In this document: piece by piece, positions 16,543 through 24,658 of the stretch
Numbering within the stretch: position 1 is the first letter of the stretch
Layout: each line of letters opens with the position of its first letter
Assembly: GCA_964621615.1 (NCBI GenBank)
Contig: CAZUMW010000048.1
Location: forward strand, 1 to 32,950
Direction of reading: 5' to 3'
Length of the DNA stretch: 32,950 bases
From: CAZUMW01 sp964621615
GTDB lineage: Bacteria > Desulfobacterota > WTBG01 > CAIYCZ01 > CAIRTM01
Position numbers and translations under genes: made by a program
Notes under the pieces: generated by a model
What the model was told of the DNA's origin: nothing
The model's database searches: none
The model's input: the letters and a program-made list of their open reading frames with translations, nothing else

Positions 16543-16719
16543 TTCCGTTCGACAGGCTTACTGCCCAGAGCTTCGCTGAAGGGTTGCGTTGTATTTCCCG
16601 GCAGGGTAATTATTGCGACGTAAAAAGAACTTCCGGAAATGCGCGCTGAAGGTTATACGGCTTGCGCCTTTTTTTTTGTGAGAAGACGGCTGTTGTGTGT
16701 TAACCTGTGATAACTTTTA
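16309..16719. other. 411-bp gap between UbiA and FAD genes
   Basis: Besides the doubtful 79-codon minus frame, the gap holds a segment at 16547-16585 (TTCGACAGGCTTACTGCCC then AGAGCTTCGCTGAAG). It resembles the TTCGACAGGCT/GCTTCGCTGAAG-type intergenic repeats dispersed in many bacterial genomes. A weak hairpin with a nine-T run lies near 16659-16677. It is the only long break in an otherwise tightly packed run, so it probably divides two transcription units. Confidence 0.45.
16659..16677 (+). terminator. Weak hairpin plus T9 tract, possible terminator
   Basis: GGC-TTGC-GCC forms a three-base-pair stem (16659-16668), directly followed by nine Ts. The U-tract is strong but the stem is short; an outer GCGC pairing at 16641-16644 could extend it. 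It would end transcription arriving from the UbiA gene, about 350 bp beyond its stop. Confidence 0.35.
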
Positions 16720-17850
16720 TTGAACAGAAAAGTAAACAGGAAAAACATAAAATATGTTATTATGTTTGTAAAATTTTTTGGAAATTATTATTTTTTACCT
16801 CAAATGTTTCCCGTTCGCAGTAATAAGCCAAAGGAGTCAGTCGCAGGCGTAAAAACAGTTATCATCTTTGGGGCCGGTATCTCAGGGCTCACGGCAGCTG
16901 TTAACCTGGTAAAAGCCGGTTTTACTGTCCAGGTGCATGAAAAACGCAAATCTATAGGCGGGAATCCTCAGTGGCACCCATCTGTGCACCAGCAGGTTTT
17001 TCGTCTTAAAAAAACTTCAGAGTATATCGGTATTGATCTTCATCACTGTTTTTCCCCGGTAAAAAAACACTCATTTTATTTCTATGGACGAAAATCTGTT
17101 CAGACATCACCTCCTGACAGCTATGTCTGCCTGAGAGGTCAGGAGGGCGGGTCTATTGAATCCTATCTGTATGAACAGGCTGCAGAGATGGGGGTAACGT
17201 TTTTTTTCAACTCCCCCTTTCCGGGTAAAACTGTTTCACCTGCTGATTACGGTACCATGAACACTATCGCGGCGACCGGTCTTGAAAAAAAACCATATGT
17301 TGATCTCAATATAAAACATCTGGATATTTACGGGTACAGAACTTCCCGCTGCTGGGGAGAAAGCGGTATTGCCGTATCATGTTTCGGTCCGTATACGAGC
17401 GACGGATTTGCATATGCTGCTGCCTGCGGTGATGTGCTTTTTTCATTGCTGTTTGCTCAGCAAAACATCAGCAAGAGTCGGATAGAGGCCTTTTCACGAC
17501 ATATGAGAGAATATGAGAAAATTGAACTTTCCGGATGGAGATATTCAACCGGCAGCGTTCCGGTTGAAAAAAACCTTGTCAAGCACGAAGTCGTGCTCGC
17601 AGGCACTCTGAGTGGCATGATCGATCCGTTTTATCTGAACGGCATATCAGGCGCTCTTATATCAGGAAGAATTGCAGCACTGTATTTTATTGACAGGGAA
17701 AAAGCTTTTACGGAATTCAGACGTTTTACCCGCACCTTTTATATGAAGCGGCTGTTAAAGCTGGCTTCCGAACGATTGCCGGTTAAACGGTTTTCATTTC
17801 CGGCAGTCGCAGCTTTAAACAGTCGAATTAAATGGACCGGTGTTATCTGA
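16720..17850 (+). CDS. FAD-dependent oxidoreductase, geranylgeranyl-reductase-like, with altered GD motif
   Basis: The Rossmann dinucleotide motif IFGAGISGLTAAVNL is at about residues 49-63, followed by VHEKRKSIGG, which positions the FAD adenosine. The C-terminal FAD motif reads AGTLSGMIDPFYLNGISGAL where geranylgeranyl reductases and related flavoproteins have GDAAGxxxPxxGxGI, so the conserved Asp is absent. The start is uncertain: TTG 16720 gives a basic leader of about 44 residues, while ATGs at 16762 and 16804 are alternatives; none has a convincing ribosome-binding site. It is separated by one base from the next FAD gene. Loss of the Asp may mean a structural or altered-chemistry role. 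Substrate unknown, possibly a prenyl chain. Confidence 0.75.
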   Translation: MNRKVNRKNIKYVIMFVKFFGNYYFLPQMFPVRSNKPKESVAGVKTVIIFGAGISGLTAAVNLVKAGFTVQVHEKRKSIGGNPQWHPSVHQQVFRLKKTSEYIGIDLHHCFSPVKKHSFYFYGRKSVQTSPPDSYVCLRGQEGGSIESYLYEQAAEMGVTFFFNSPFPGKTVSPADYGTMNTIAATGLEKKPYVDLNIKHLDIYGYRTSRCWGESGIAVSCFGPYTSDGFAYAAACGDVLFSLLFAQQNISKSRIEAFSRHMREYEKIELSGWRYSTGSVPVEKNLVKHEVVLAGTLSGMIDPFYLNGISGALISGRIAALYFIDREKAFTEFRRFTRTFYMKRLLKLASERLPVKRFSFPAVAALNSRIKWTGVI

Positions 17851-17851
17851 A

Positions 17852-19213
17852 ATGGAACAGTATCCCGTCATTATTATCGGCGCCGGTATCGGCGGCCTGT
17901 CGACCGCTGCATATCTCAGCACTCACGGGGTGCCTTCCCTTCTGATCGAGCAGACGCCCCATACCGGCGGACGGTGCTCAACGAGATGTATTAACGGACG
18001 GACTTACGAGACCGGGGCATTGTATGTCGGCGGCGGGGTATATGATCATCTGCGGTACACTTTCGGAGTATCCTGCGACACATATCCGGTTCGCAGTATT
18101 GTCAAGATCGGCGGTAGCGGTGTGTCGATTCCGATGAGCTGGAAAACAATTTTTGAATTAAAAAGATGCGGGGCGGAATGGGTTGAGATTGTACGATTTC
18201 TGTACCGGAGCCGTCGGCTTTCCGATCCGTCCCTGTTTGAAGACTATGAATCCGTCGGCTCACTCATTGACGGTTTAACCTCATGTGCTGTCATTCGGCA
18301 GTTTTTGAATACTCTTTTTGGTGTTTCAGGAATACATACCACCAGACTCCCGCCTTTTTATCTCAGCAAAAACAGTGATCTCAATAGCTACAGGGCGGAC
18401 AGAGCCGAATATTTTCCTGAAGGAAATGGAAAAATAACAGAAATTCTTTCAGGGATTGCCGGACATATGTGTCAAATTGTTCTTAATGTGAAAGCGGAAA
18501 AAATATTAATCAAAAACAAAAGCGCATATGGCGTAGAAACAAACCGCGGTGTGTTTCAGGGAAAGGCGATCGTCAGCAACGCCGGGTTGCGGGAAACGGT
18601 TTTACAGCTTGCGGGGCGGGATATCTGGGAGGAAGCCTATTACCGGGATATTCAAAAAATGCAGGAAACCCTGAGTGTTGCCAATATTTTCCTTCTTATT
18701 GACGGCTCCTTTAAAATTCCCGACGGATATTCGGTCTTTTTTGTGGGTGAAGATGTGAACAGGGCATTTGATGCTTTGGAGATGGGACGGTTTCCGGACA
18801 AACCGCACTTTGTAATCCATGTTCCTGTTTGGGGTGCTCAGCCTGCAATTGAGGATTATACGGCAACGCTGCAGTTTTATTATCCCCGCGGGAATGTTGA
18901 CGAACGGCAGCGTGATGACCACGTGCACGATGTTTTGACTGCAGGACTTGAAAAGCTGTTCGCCGGATTTTCGAAAGCGGTAAAAAATGCAGAAGTCTAT
19001 GACCCGGTACGTTATGAACGGGAATTCGGTTTCCGGCCACGGGTGTTTGGTGTTTCCCCGGATGTAAGCGTCCGTCGGTATCCGATACAAATGCCGGTCA
19101 ACGACCTGTATTGTGTCGGTGACTCTGTTGAACCGGTTGGCCCCTGTGTTCCACAGGCTATGGAATCGGGAATCGCATGTGCCCGTTCAATAATGACTGA
19201 TCACGGATTTTGA
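17852..19213 (+). CDS. Phytoene-desaturase/CrtISO-like FAD oxidoreductase
   Basis: The start is ATG 17852, one base after the upstream TGA; a GTG four codons earlier is possible. The N-terminus has IIIGAGIGGLSTAAYL, then LIEQTPHTGGRCSTR, the typical GGR(C/A) of the amino-oxidase/CrtI group. FPEGNGKITEIL near residue 190 and a C-terminal CVGDSVEPVGPCVPQAMESG are the CrtI-type FAD-closing motif. CrtI relatives desaturate, isomerise or saturate polyenes; many bacterial members act on unknown substrates. Its length (453 residues) is a little shorter than typical CrtI (about 490-510). No phytoene synthase is present, so classical carotenoid synthesis is not supported by this window alone. Confidence 0.82.
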   Translation: MEQYPVIIIGAGIGGLSTAAYLSTHGVPSLLIEQTPHTGGRCSTRCINGRTYETGALYVGGGVYDHLRYTFGVSCDTYPVRSIVKIGGSGVSIPMSWKTIFELKRCGAEWVEIVRFLYRSRRLSDPSLFEDYESVGSLIDGLTSCAVIRQFLNTLFGVSGIHTTRLPPFYLSKNSDLNSYRADRAEYFPEGNGKITEILSGIAGHMCQIVLNVKAEKILIKNKSAYGVETNRGVFQGKAIVSNAGLRETVLQLAGRDIWEEAYYRDIQKMQETLSVANIFLLIDGSFKIPDGYSVFFVGEDVNRAFDALEMGRFPDKPHFVIHVPVWGAQPAIEDYTATLQFYYPRGNVDERQRDDHVHDVLTAGLEKLFAGFSKAVKNAEVYDPVRYEREFGFRPRVFGVSPDVSVRRYPIQMPVNDLYCVGDSVEPVGPCVPQAMESGIACARSIMTDHGF

Positions 19214-19229
19214 TAATGACCACCGGTAT

Positions 19230-20453
19230 TTGAGGATGCAAAAAGAATATTACGATATTATTATCATCGGTGCAGGGTTGGCGGGATTGTCAGCCCTGGG
19301 AGCGCTGCCGCCGGATCAAACTGTTTCTGTTGCGGTTGTTGAAAAGAATGAAATCGGGTCAAACGATCCTTCTCCGTTGACTTTTTCTGATGTGATTGCG
19401 GAGCACGGATTGTCCGACTGCGTGAAGGCTAGGTGTAATACCTTTTCCTTTCACAACTATACCGGAAGTTCCGTTACCCATTCTTTCACGGAATATCCTC
19501 TTGCCGTGCTTGATTATAAAAAGGCCTGTAAACGTATTTTTGCCGACGCCGAACAGGGACAAAAGGACCTTGATTTTATTCATGCCGATGCGCATCTTTT
19601 TTCTAACAGCGAAAACGGTGTTGTTCTCAGAGTAGGCGGCGGCCTTATAAAAGCGAAAATGGTCATTGATGCATCTGGCGGTACACAGCTTACCGCTGCT
19701 GCACGTAACGAATCAAGCTCCCTTTACAGTCATGTTTACGGGTCTGTTTTTTCAGGGATAAGCGGCAAAGGCATCGACAGATGGTGTTTTCTATGGCCCT
19801 GTTATGCGTTTGGAATCGGAGGAGGATGGTACTATGCTCTTCAGGGTGCAAACGCCAGTTTCGGGTATGCGACCGTTTCATCTTCACCTGTTGCTGACAG
19901 AGGAGTACTGCAGGAAAATTTTTACCGTGCCTGTAAACAGTTTTTTCCATATTCTGCTTACCTTTCGGATGCTTTATATGAACGTGCCGAATCCGGCATT
20001 ATTCCAATACAGTATATAAAAAAAATGGTTTATGGAAACATTATAACAGTTGGTGATGCAGCTGGTATGGCTACGAATTGGACATGCATGGGTATTGAGC
20101 CCGCGCTTACATACGGGCGTCTGGCAGGAAGGCTGTGTGCGAAAGCTTTGTTGTATAAAGACTATGCTATACTGAATGATTTTCAAAAATGCTGGGACAC
20201 CGATAACAAACCTATTTATGATTTTTTTGCACGGGTTGCACGGCGGTTCTGGGTTTGTGATTACAAGCAGTGGGAATGGATTATAAAAAACGATCTTGCC
20301 TTTTTGTCTCCAGGCAAAATGCTTGATCGGATCCGCTATAATAAGCATATTTTGAAAAAACACCAGATTCTTTTGAGGGCTGTTCGATATAGACTCCGGT
20401 CATTGCTCAATAAAAAGATTTTACAGCCGGATGATATCGAAGTCAGGGAATGA
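19230..20453 (+). CDS. FAD-dependent oxidoreductase, GGR/lycopene-cyclase-like
   Basis: N-terminal IIIIGAGLAGLSALGAL binds FAD, and VVEKNEIGSNDPSPLTF follows. A late VGDAAGMATNWTCMGIEPAL is an intact GD motif with the substrate-pocket loop expected for geranylgeranyl-reductase and lycopene-cyclase-like flavoproteins. The last 100 residues are helical and basic (IRYNKHILKKHQ...), possibly membrane-associated. The first possible start is TTG 19230 and an ATG lies at 19236; a GAGG between them is too close to the ATG to be decisive. It lies 16 bp after the CrtI-like gene. It probably hydrogenates or oxidises an isoprenoid intermediate; the exact reaction is inference. Confidence 0.78.
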   Translation: MRMQKEYYDIIIIGAGLAGLSALGALPPDQTVSVAVVEKNEIGSNDPSPLTFSDVIAEHGLSDCVKARCNTFSFHNYTGSSVTHSFTEYPLAVLDYKKACKRIFADAEQGQKDLDFIHADAHLFSNSENGVVLRVGGGLIKAKMVIDASGGTQLTAAARNESSSLYSHVYGSVFSGISGKGIDRWCFLWPCYAFGIGGGWYYALQGANASFGYATVSSSPVADRGVLQENFYRACKQFFPYSAYLSDALYERAESGIIPIQYIKKMVYGNIITVGDAAGMATNWTCMGIEPALTYGRLAGRLCAKALLYKDYAILNDFQKCWDTDNKPIYDFFARVARRFWVCDYKQWEWIIKNDLAFLSPGKMLDRIRYNKHILKKHQILLRAVRYRLRSLLNKKILQPDDIEVRE

Positions 20454-20454
20454 A

Positions 20455-22968
20455 ATGGCCTATCTTTTATCGATCCCCGCTGTTAAAGGTGCTGATGATA
20501 CCGTAATCGGCTCAAAAGCAATGAATCTTGAGCGTTTGTGTGCCGCCGGCTTTTCTGTTCCTTTGACCTATGCTCTTACGGTCAGGGCTTTTGACCTTTT
20601 TTTAGACCAAAATAACCTGAAGACAGTTATCAGCGAAATACTCTTCAACGTTTCGATCAGCCCCGGCGATAAAGCCGCGGCAATTTTCGATATCATCAGT
20701 TCCGCAACGGTACCGCCGCAGATTATTTCTGAAATAAAAAAATGTTCCCTGTTCACCCGAAAAGAACGTAAATGGGCAATACGATCATCAGGGACGTCTG
20801 AAGATCTGCCGACAGCCTCATTTGCCGGAATGTATGATACCTGTTTACAGGTGAGCGGTATCGAAAACATTCTACAGGCGATTAAAAAATGCTGGGCTTC
20901 GCTGTGGAGTGAGCGGGCGCTGTTGTACCGAAAAACCAAAAAACTTTGTAATGAATCGCCATTAATGGCAGTTATCATTCAGGAAATGATTGATGCGGAC
21001 TATTCCGGTGTAATTTTTACACATACGCCCGGTTTCACTGCAGACGGAAATATGCTTTTAGAGTATGTTAACGGTTCTGAGCAGCAAATTGTTACGGGAA
21101 GAAGTACCCCCGAATATTGCCGAATAGATAAAAACCCGGTTCGCATTTCTCACATTAACCGAACGGGAGATAAATCGTTTGGGGATGAGCATATAAAAGC
21201 CCTGGCAGGCCTGGCTTTAAAGATTGAGAATCTGTTCGGCCGTCCACAGGATATAGAATGGGTTTATTCAGACAACAGATTTTATTTTTTACAAACCCGG
21301 CCCGTTGTGAGTGCTTCTGATATGGCCGGTATTCAGGATGGAGAAGCCTGGACCAGGGCCAATATCGGTGAAGTGTTGCCAGGGGTCATTACACCGATGA
21401 CATGGCATGTGTTCAATGCAGTTGCTTCTGCAAACCCTGAAGTCGCTCTGAAGCCCTCTGGAGATATGTTTGATGATGATCGGGAGACCGTATTCAGGCT
21501 GTTTTGCGGGCGTGTTTATATACGGGTTAAGCAGTTCCTGGACTCGTTTTGTTATCTGCCCGGAGCAAACCCTGAAGTGCTTCACCGGGCTCTGGGGCTC
21601 CAATGCAGTGCTGTTTCTGAAGATTATGTCGGACCAAAGGGGCTGCCTGTTGCTTTGTCCCGCTTAGTGTTTCTGCTTGATGTGTTCTGTATACTGCCGC
21701 GTATGGCAATTATGAGTAAAATGCTTCCGCCGATGCCCGATGCGGATATAAGAAAATTCAAAGAGCTTGTTCTGTGGAATGCCCGATGCTTCCGGCTGCA
21801 CATAAAATCCACAGCATATGCCGTTGCGGCATACGGCCTGTTCATTGCATTCACCCGGCGCACCAGGGACAAATCCGCGGAACAGGAAGCAATATCCCTT
21901 ATGAACACAAGCCGGGACATGCAGCCGTGCGAACAGGGCGTCGCTCTTCGTGACCTCGCAATGCGTTTCAGCGCGGATACCGAGATTGTCCGCATAATCC
22001 GGGAGAATGTCCCCTGGCCAGAAAAGCGGCAGCGTCTGGAGACGGCTCATAACGGCACTCAGTTTCTGGGGTACTTTGATGATTTTCTTGCAAAACACGG
22101 CGCCCGTGCAGCAGGTGAATTTGAGCTGTCTGTACCTCGATGGCGGGAGGACCCCTCTTTTTTACTGACGGTAATGACCAGGTATATGGACGAAAATCCG
22201 AAGGATAGCGGATGTGTTGCTTCAGCCGGGGTGAACGCAGCGAACGTGGGGGCTTCTCGACTGCTCCGAACCTCGCATGGCTTCTTGCTGAAATTTTTCT
22301 TTAGGCGGATTATGGTCGCATATAGAAGGTTTAGCGCGCTTCGGGAAAACATGAAATATCGACTGATGGAAGGATTCGGCAGACTGCGTGAAGCTTTTTT
22401 GCAGGAAGGCATTGAGATGGAAAAGTTGGGTATTTTAAGCAGCGGGGATCAAGTATTTTTTTTAACGCCGCAGGAGATTTTTGATTTTAAAAGCGGTGTT
22501 GTTGATGTTTGTGAATCCCGGAACCTGATTCGTAAGCGTATGAAAGAACACGTTTTCCACCAGGAGCAGGATGTGCCTGACCTGCTGATCCGGGATGCAG
22601 TTAGAGAAATACCCCGGACAGGAAATGTCATGTTGCAGGGGCTCGGCTGCAGCCGGGGAGTGCAGGAGGGAAGGGCGCGTGTGATTCTGTCCGTTCAGGA
22701 CGCAGGCGAACTTGAGGCCGGTGAAATTCTGGTAGCGCCTCATACAGACCCTGGCTGGACGCCTCTTTTTCTTGTCTGTGCCGCTCTGGTTACCGAAACG
22801 GGCGGTGTGCTGTCACATGGAGCAACTATTGCACGCGAATATGGTGTTCCCGGTGTGGTCAATGTTACCGATGCTACGAAAAAAATTCAAACCGGCGATA
22901 TTATCAGGGTCAATGGAACAACAGGCAGTGTGAGTGTTGTTAAAACTGATGGAGCTGTTTTGAATTAA
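20455..22968 (+). CDS. PEP-synthase/rifampicin-phosphotransferase-like dikinase
   Basis: ATG 20455 is preceded by AGGGAA and lies one base after the upstream TGA, giving 837 residues. The N-terminal ATP-grasp part (about 1-300) shows GSKAMNLERL, AIRSSGTSEDLPTASFAGMY and VIIQEMIDADYSGVIFTH. The middle part has RANIGEVLPGVITPMTW and ARAAGEFELSVPRWREDP. The C-terminal swivelling domain has TETGGVLSHGATIAREYGVP with the phospho-accepting His at about 788. This order and length match rifampicin phosphotransferase (ATP to AMP + Pi with phosphate to a hydroxyl), not central-metabolism PPDK. In this locus it more likely phosphorylates a lipid or isoprenoid alcohol than an antibiotic, which is inference. 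PEP synthase activity is an alternative. Confidence 0.88.
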   Translation: MAYLLSIPAVKGADDTVIGSKAMNLERLCAAGFSVPLTYALTVRAFDLFLDQNNLKTVISEILFNVSISPGDKAAAIFDIISSATVPPQIISEIKKCSLFTRKERKWAIRSSGTSEDLPTASFAGMYDTCLQVSGIENILQAIKKCWASLWSERALLYRKTKKLCNESPLMAVIIQEMIDADYSGVIFTHTPGFTADGNMLLEYVNGSEQQIVTGRSTPEYCRIDKNPVRISHINRTGDKSFGDEHIKALAGLALKIENLFGRPQDIEWVYSDNRFYFLQTRPVVSASDMAGIQDGEAWTRANIGEVLPGVITPMTWHVFNAVASANPEVALKPSGDMFDDDRETVFRLFCGRVYIRVKQFLDSFCYLPGANPEVLHRALGLQCSAVSEDYVGPKGLPVALSRLVFLLDVFCILPRMAIMSKMLPPMPDADIRKFKELVLWNARCFRLHIKSTAYAVAAYGLFIAFTRRTRDKSAEQEAISLMNTSRDMQPCEQGVALRDLAMRFSADTEIVRIIRENVPWPEKRQRLETAHNGTQFLGYFDDFLAKHGARAAGEFELSVPRWREDPSFLLTVMTRYMDENPKDSGCVASAGVNAANVGASRLLRTSHGFLLKFFFRRIMVAYRRFSALRENMKYRLMEGFGRLREAFLQEGIEMEKLGILSSGDQVFFLTPQEIFDFKSGVVDVCESRNLIRKRMKEHVFHQEQDVPDLLIRDAVREIPRTGNVMLQGLGCSRGVQEGRARVILSVQDAGELEAGEILVAPHTDPGWTPLFLVCAALVTETGGVLSHGATIAREYGVPGVVNVTDATKKIQTGDIIRVNGTTGSVSVVKTDGAVLN

Positions 22969-23065
22969 TAATTGTTTTTATTCCGTAGTATCAGGTTACC
23001 GGTTGAATATCCGGCACTGTATTTTAAGGTTACCACTTTTTTTCTAAGCTTTCCGAAGGCCCTGT

Positions 23066-24535
23066 GTGCAAATGAAGATGACCCTGATATCTCTGGATCA
23101 TGAGGTTTTTTGCCCGAATATTCGGATTTTGTCTGCGTGCCTGCGTGAATCGGGGCATATGGTGAATCTGGTCTTTTTACCTCCCAGGACCGGCAGGCGG
23201 ATAAACCATAAATTCAGATATATCTATTGCCCTGGGTTATTGGACAGTGTGAGAGAGGTGTGTTCCGACTCGGGTGTTGTCGGAATATCTCTCATGACAA
23301 ACCAGTTTTTGCAGGCAATTAACGTTACCGAATTTTTGAAAAAAAATTTAAAAGAGATACCGGTTGTGTGGGGAGGGATTCAGGCAACGGTTGAACCTGA
23401 AATATGCCTTCAATATGCTGATATTGTCTGCCTGGGGGAGGGTGAGCGGGCTATAGTTGAACTTGCTGAAAAGATGGATAAGGGGCGTGCCTTTCATGAA
23501 ACCGGGAATATGTGGTTTAAATCCGGCAAAGAAATTATCCGCAATCCATTGCGGCCACTGATAAACGATCTCGACAGCCTCCCTTTGCCTGATTACAGCT
23601 GCAGAAATCATTATATTGCCGTGGATGATATCCTTGAACCGGTTACTGCCAAAACAATAGCGGCGTTTAAAGGGGAGCGTTTCGTTCCGTTAAACAAAAA
23701 AATACACTACCCGGTTATGACCAGCAGAGGGTGTCCGTTTTCCTGTTCGTACTGCTGTAACAGCGTCTATAAACGCCTCTATCCGGGGCAGAAACTATTG
23801 CGCTGGCGCAGTGCTGATACTGTTGTGAAAGAGCTCAAAATGATTGAGGACGAGATAGCACCCGTTGGATTTGTGTATATGGTTGATGACAATTTCACCG
23901 CCCGCCCTACGGCTGATCTGGAGGAATTCTGCCGGACATACAAGATGCATATTAACAAGCCCTTTTATTGTCAGGTCAGCCCTCTGACAGTCTGTGATGA
24001 AAAGTTGGAAATACTGCTCAAATACGGATGTGGAAAGGTAACAATGGGTGTTGAGACAGCCAGCAAGCGTATTGCCGAGATGTATGGGCGAGGGCAGTTT
24101 CACAGTAAAATACAATCGAAAATCGCGCTAATCGAGAGATATAGACACAGAATGTCCCGCTCCCCTTCGTATCAGTTTATCATAGACAATCCGTATGAAA
24201 CCATTGACGAAACGATTGAAACGCTTCATCTGGCATTAAGCCTCCCCAGACCCTGGCACAGCCCTGTATATTCTCTGATGCTTTTCCCGGGAACCCCGCT
24301 TTATGAAAAAACAATGAGCGAAGGATATATTTCCGACAAATATGCACAGATTTACTGTCGAAACTGGTTAGAGCAGTCAAAGCCGTTTCTGCAGCTATGG
24401 ATACGGCTCTACCGTGCCAACATGCCTCGATTTCTGTTGCGCTTCCTGCTGAATAGAAATATTGTTTTGTTTATGACGGGAAAATTGCTTGATTTTGTTT
24501 GGCGGATGCCGGTAGTGAAACGTGTGTGGAGTTGA
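23066..24535 (+). CDS. B12-binding-domain radical SAM protein
   Basis: The N-terminal 130 residues have the Rossmann-like cobalamin-binding layout of BchE/HpnP-type enzymes: VVGISLMTNQF, VVWGGIQATVEPE (GGxxxTxxPE) and CLGEGERAIVEL. The radical SAM core has SRGCPFSCSYCCNS, with Cys223/227/230 for the 4Fe-4S cluster. GVETAS and later FPGTPLYE are common in this class. The start is taken as GTG 23066, with AAGG six bases upstream; ATG 23072 is possible. Members catalyse methylations, ring formations or rearrangements, often on lipids or tetrapyrroles. It is the last enzyme before the flippase and may methylate or rearrange the isoprenoid or sugar. Substrate unknown. Confidence 0.86.
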   Translation: MQMKMTLISLDHEVFCPNIRILSACLRESGHMVNLVFLPPRTGRRINHKFRYIYCPGLLDSVREVCSDSGVVGISLMTNQFLQAINVTEFLKKNLKEIPVVWGGIQATVEPEICLQYADIVCLGEGERAIVELAEKMDKGRAFHETGNMWFKSGKEIIRNPLRPLINDLDSLPLPDYSCRNHYIAVDDILEPVTAKTIAAFKGERFVPLNKKIHYPVMTSRGCPFSCSYCCNSVYKRLYPGQKLLRWRSADTVVKELKMIEDEIAPVGFVYMVDDNFTARPTADLEEFCRTYKMHINKPFYCQVSPLTVCDEKLEILLKYGCGKVTMGVETASKRIAEMYGRGQFHSKIQSKIALIERYRHRMSRSPSYQFIIDNPYETIDETIETLHLALSLPRPWHSPVYSLMLFPGTPLYEKTMSEGYISDKYAQIYCRNWLEQSKPFLQLWIRLYRANMPRFLLRFLLNRNIVLFMTGKLLDFVWRMPVVKRVWS

Positions 24536-24658
24536 TCGGGAGGGCTTCGGTTTTCACTTTTACGTATGAGAGAAATGATGCTGAATATTTTTTATAGTCG
24601 ATAATCGAATCAACTGTTTCTTCCAGCATGCTGCGGGAAGTTTCATTGTCTCGATAAA

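Noticed and set aside
16720..20453. Classical carotenoid biosynthesis cluster
   Set aside because: A CrtI-like and a cyclase/GGR-like flavoprotein are present, but there is no phytoene synthase or prenyl-diphosphate synthase, so naming it a carotenoid cluster would overreach.
24536..24658. A minus-strand frame with LYRDNETSRSMLEETVDSII-like text in the 123-bp gap, as if the end of a glycosyltransferase
   Set aside because: Only about 45 codons, no start or motif, and the resemblance to GT4 C-termini is loose. It may be a gene remnant, but I cannot support it as a feature.
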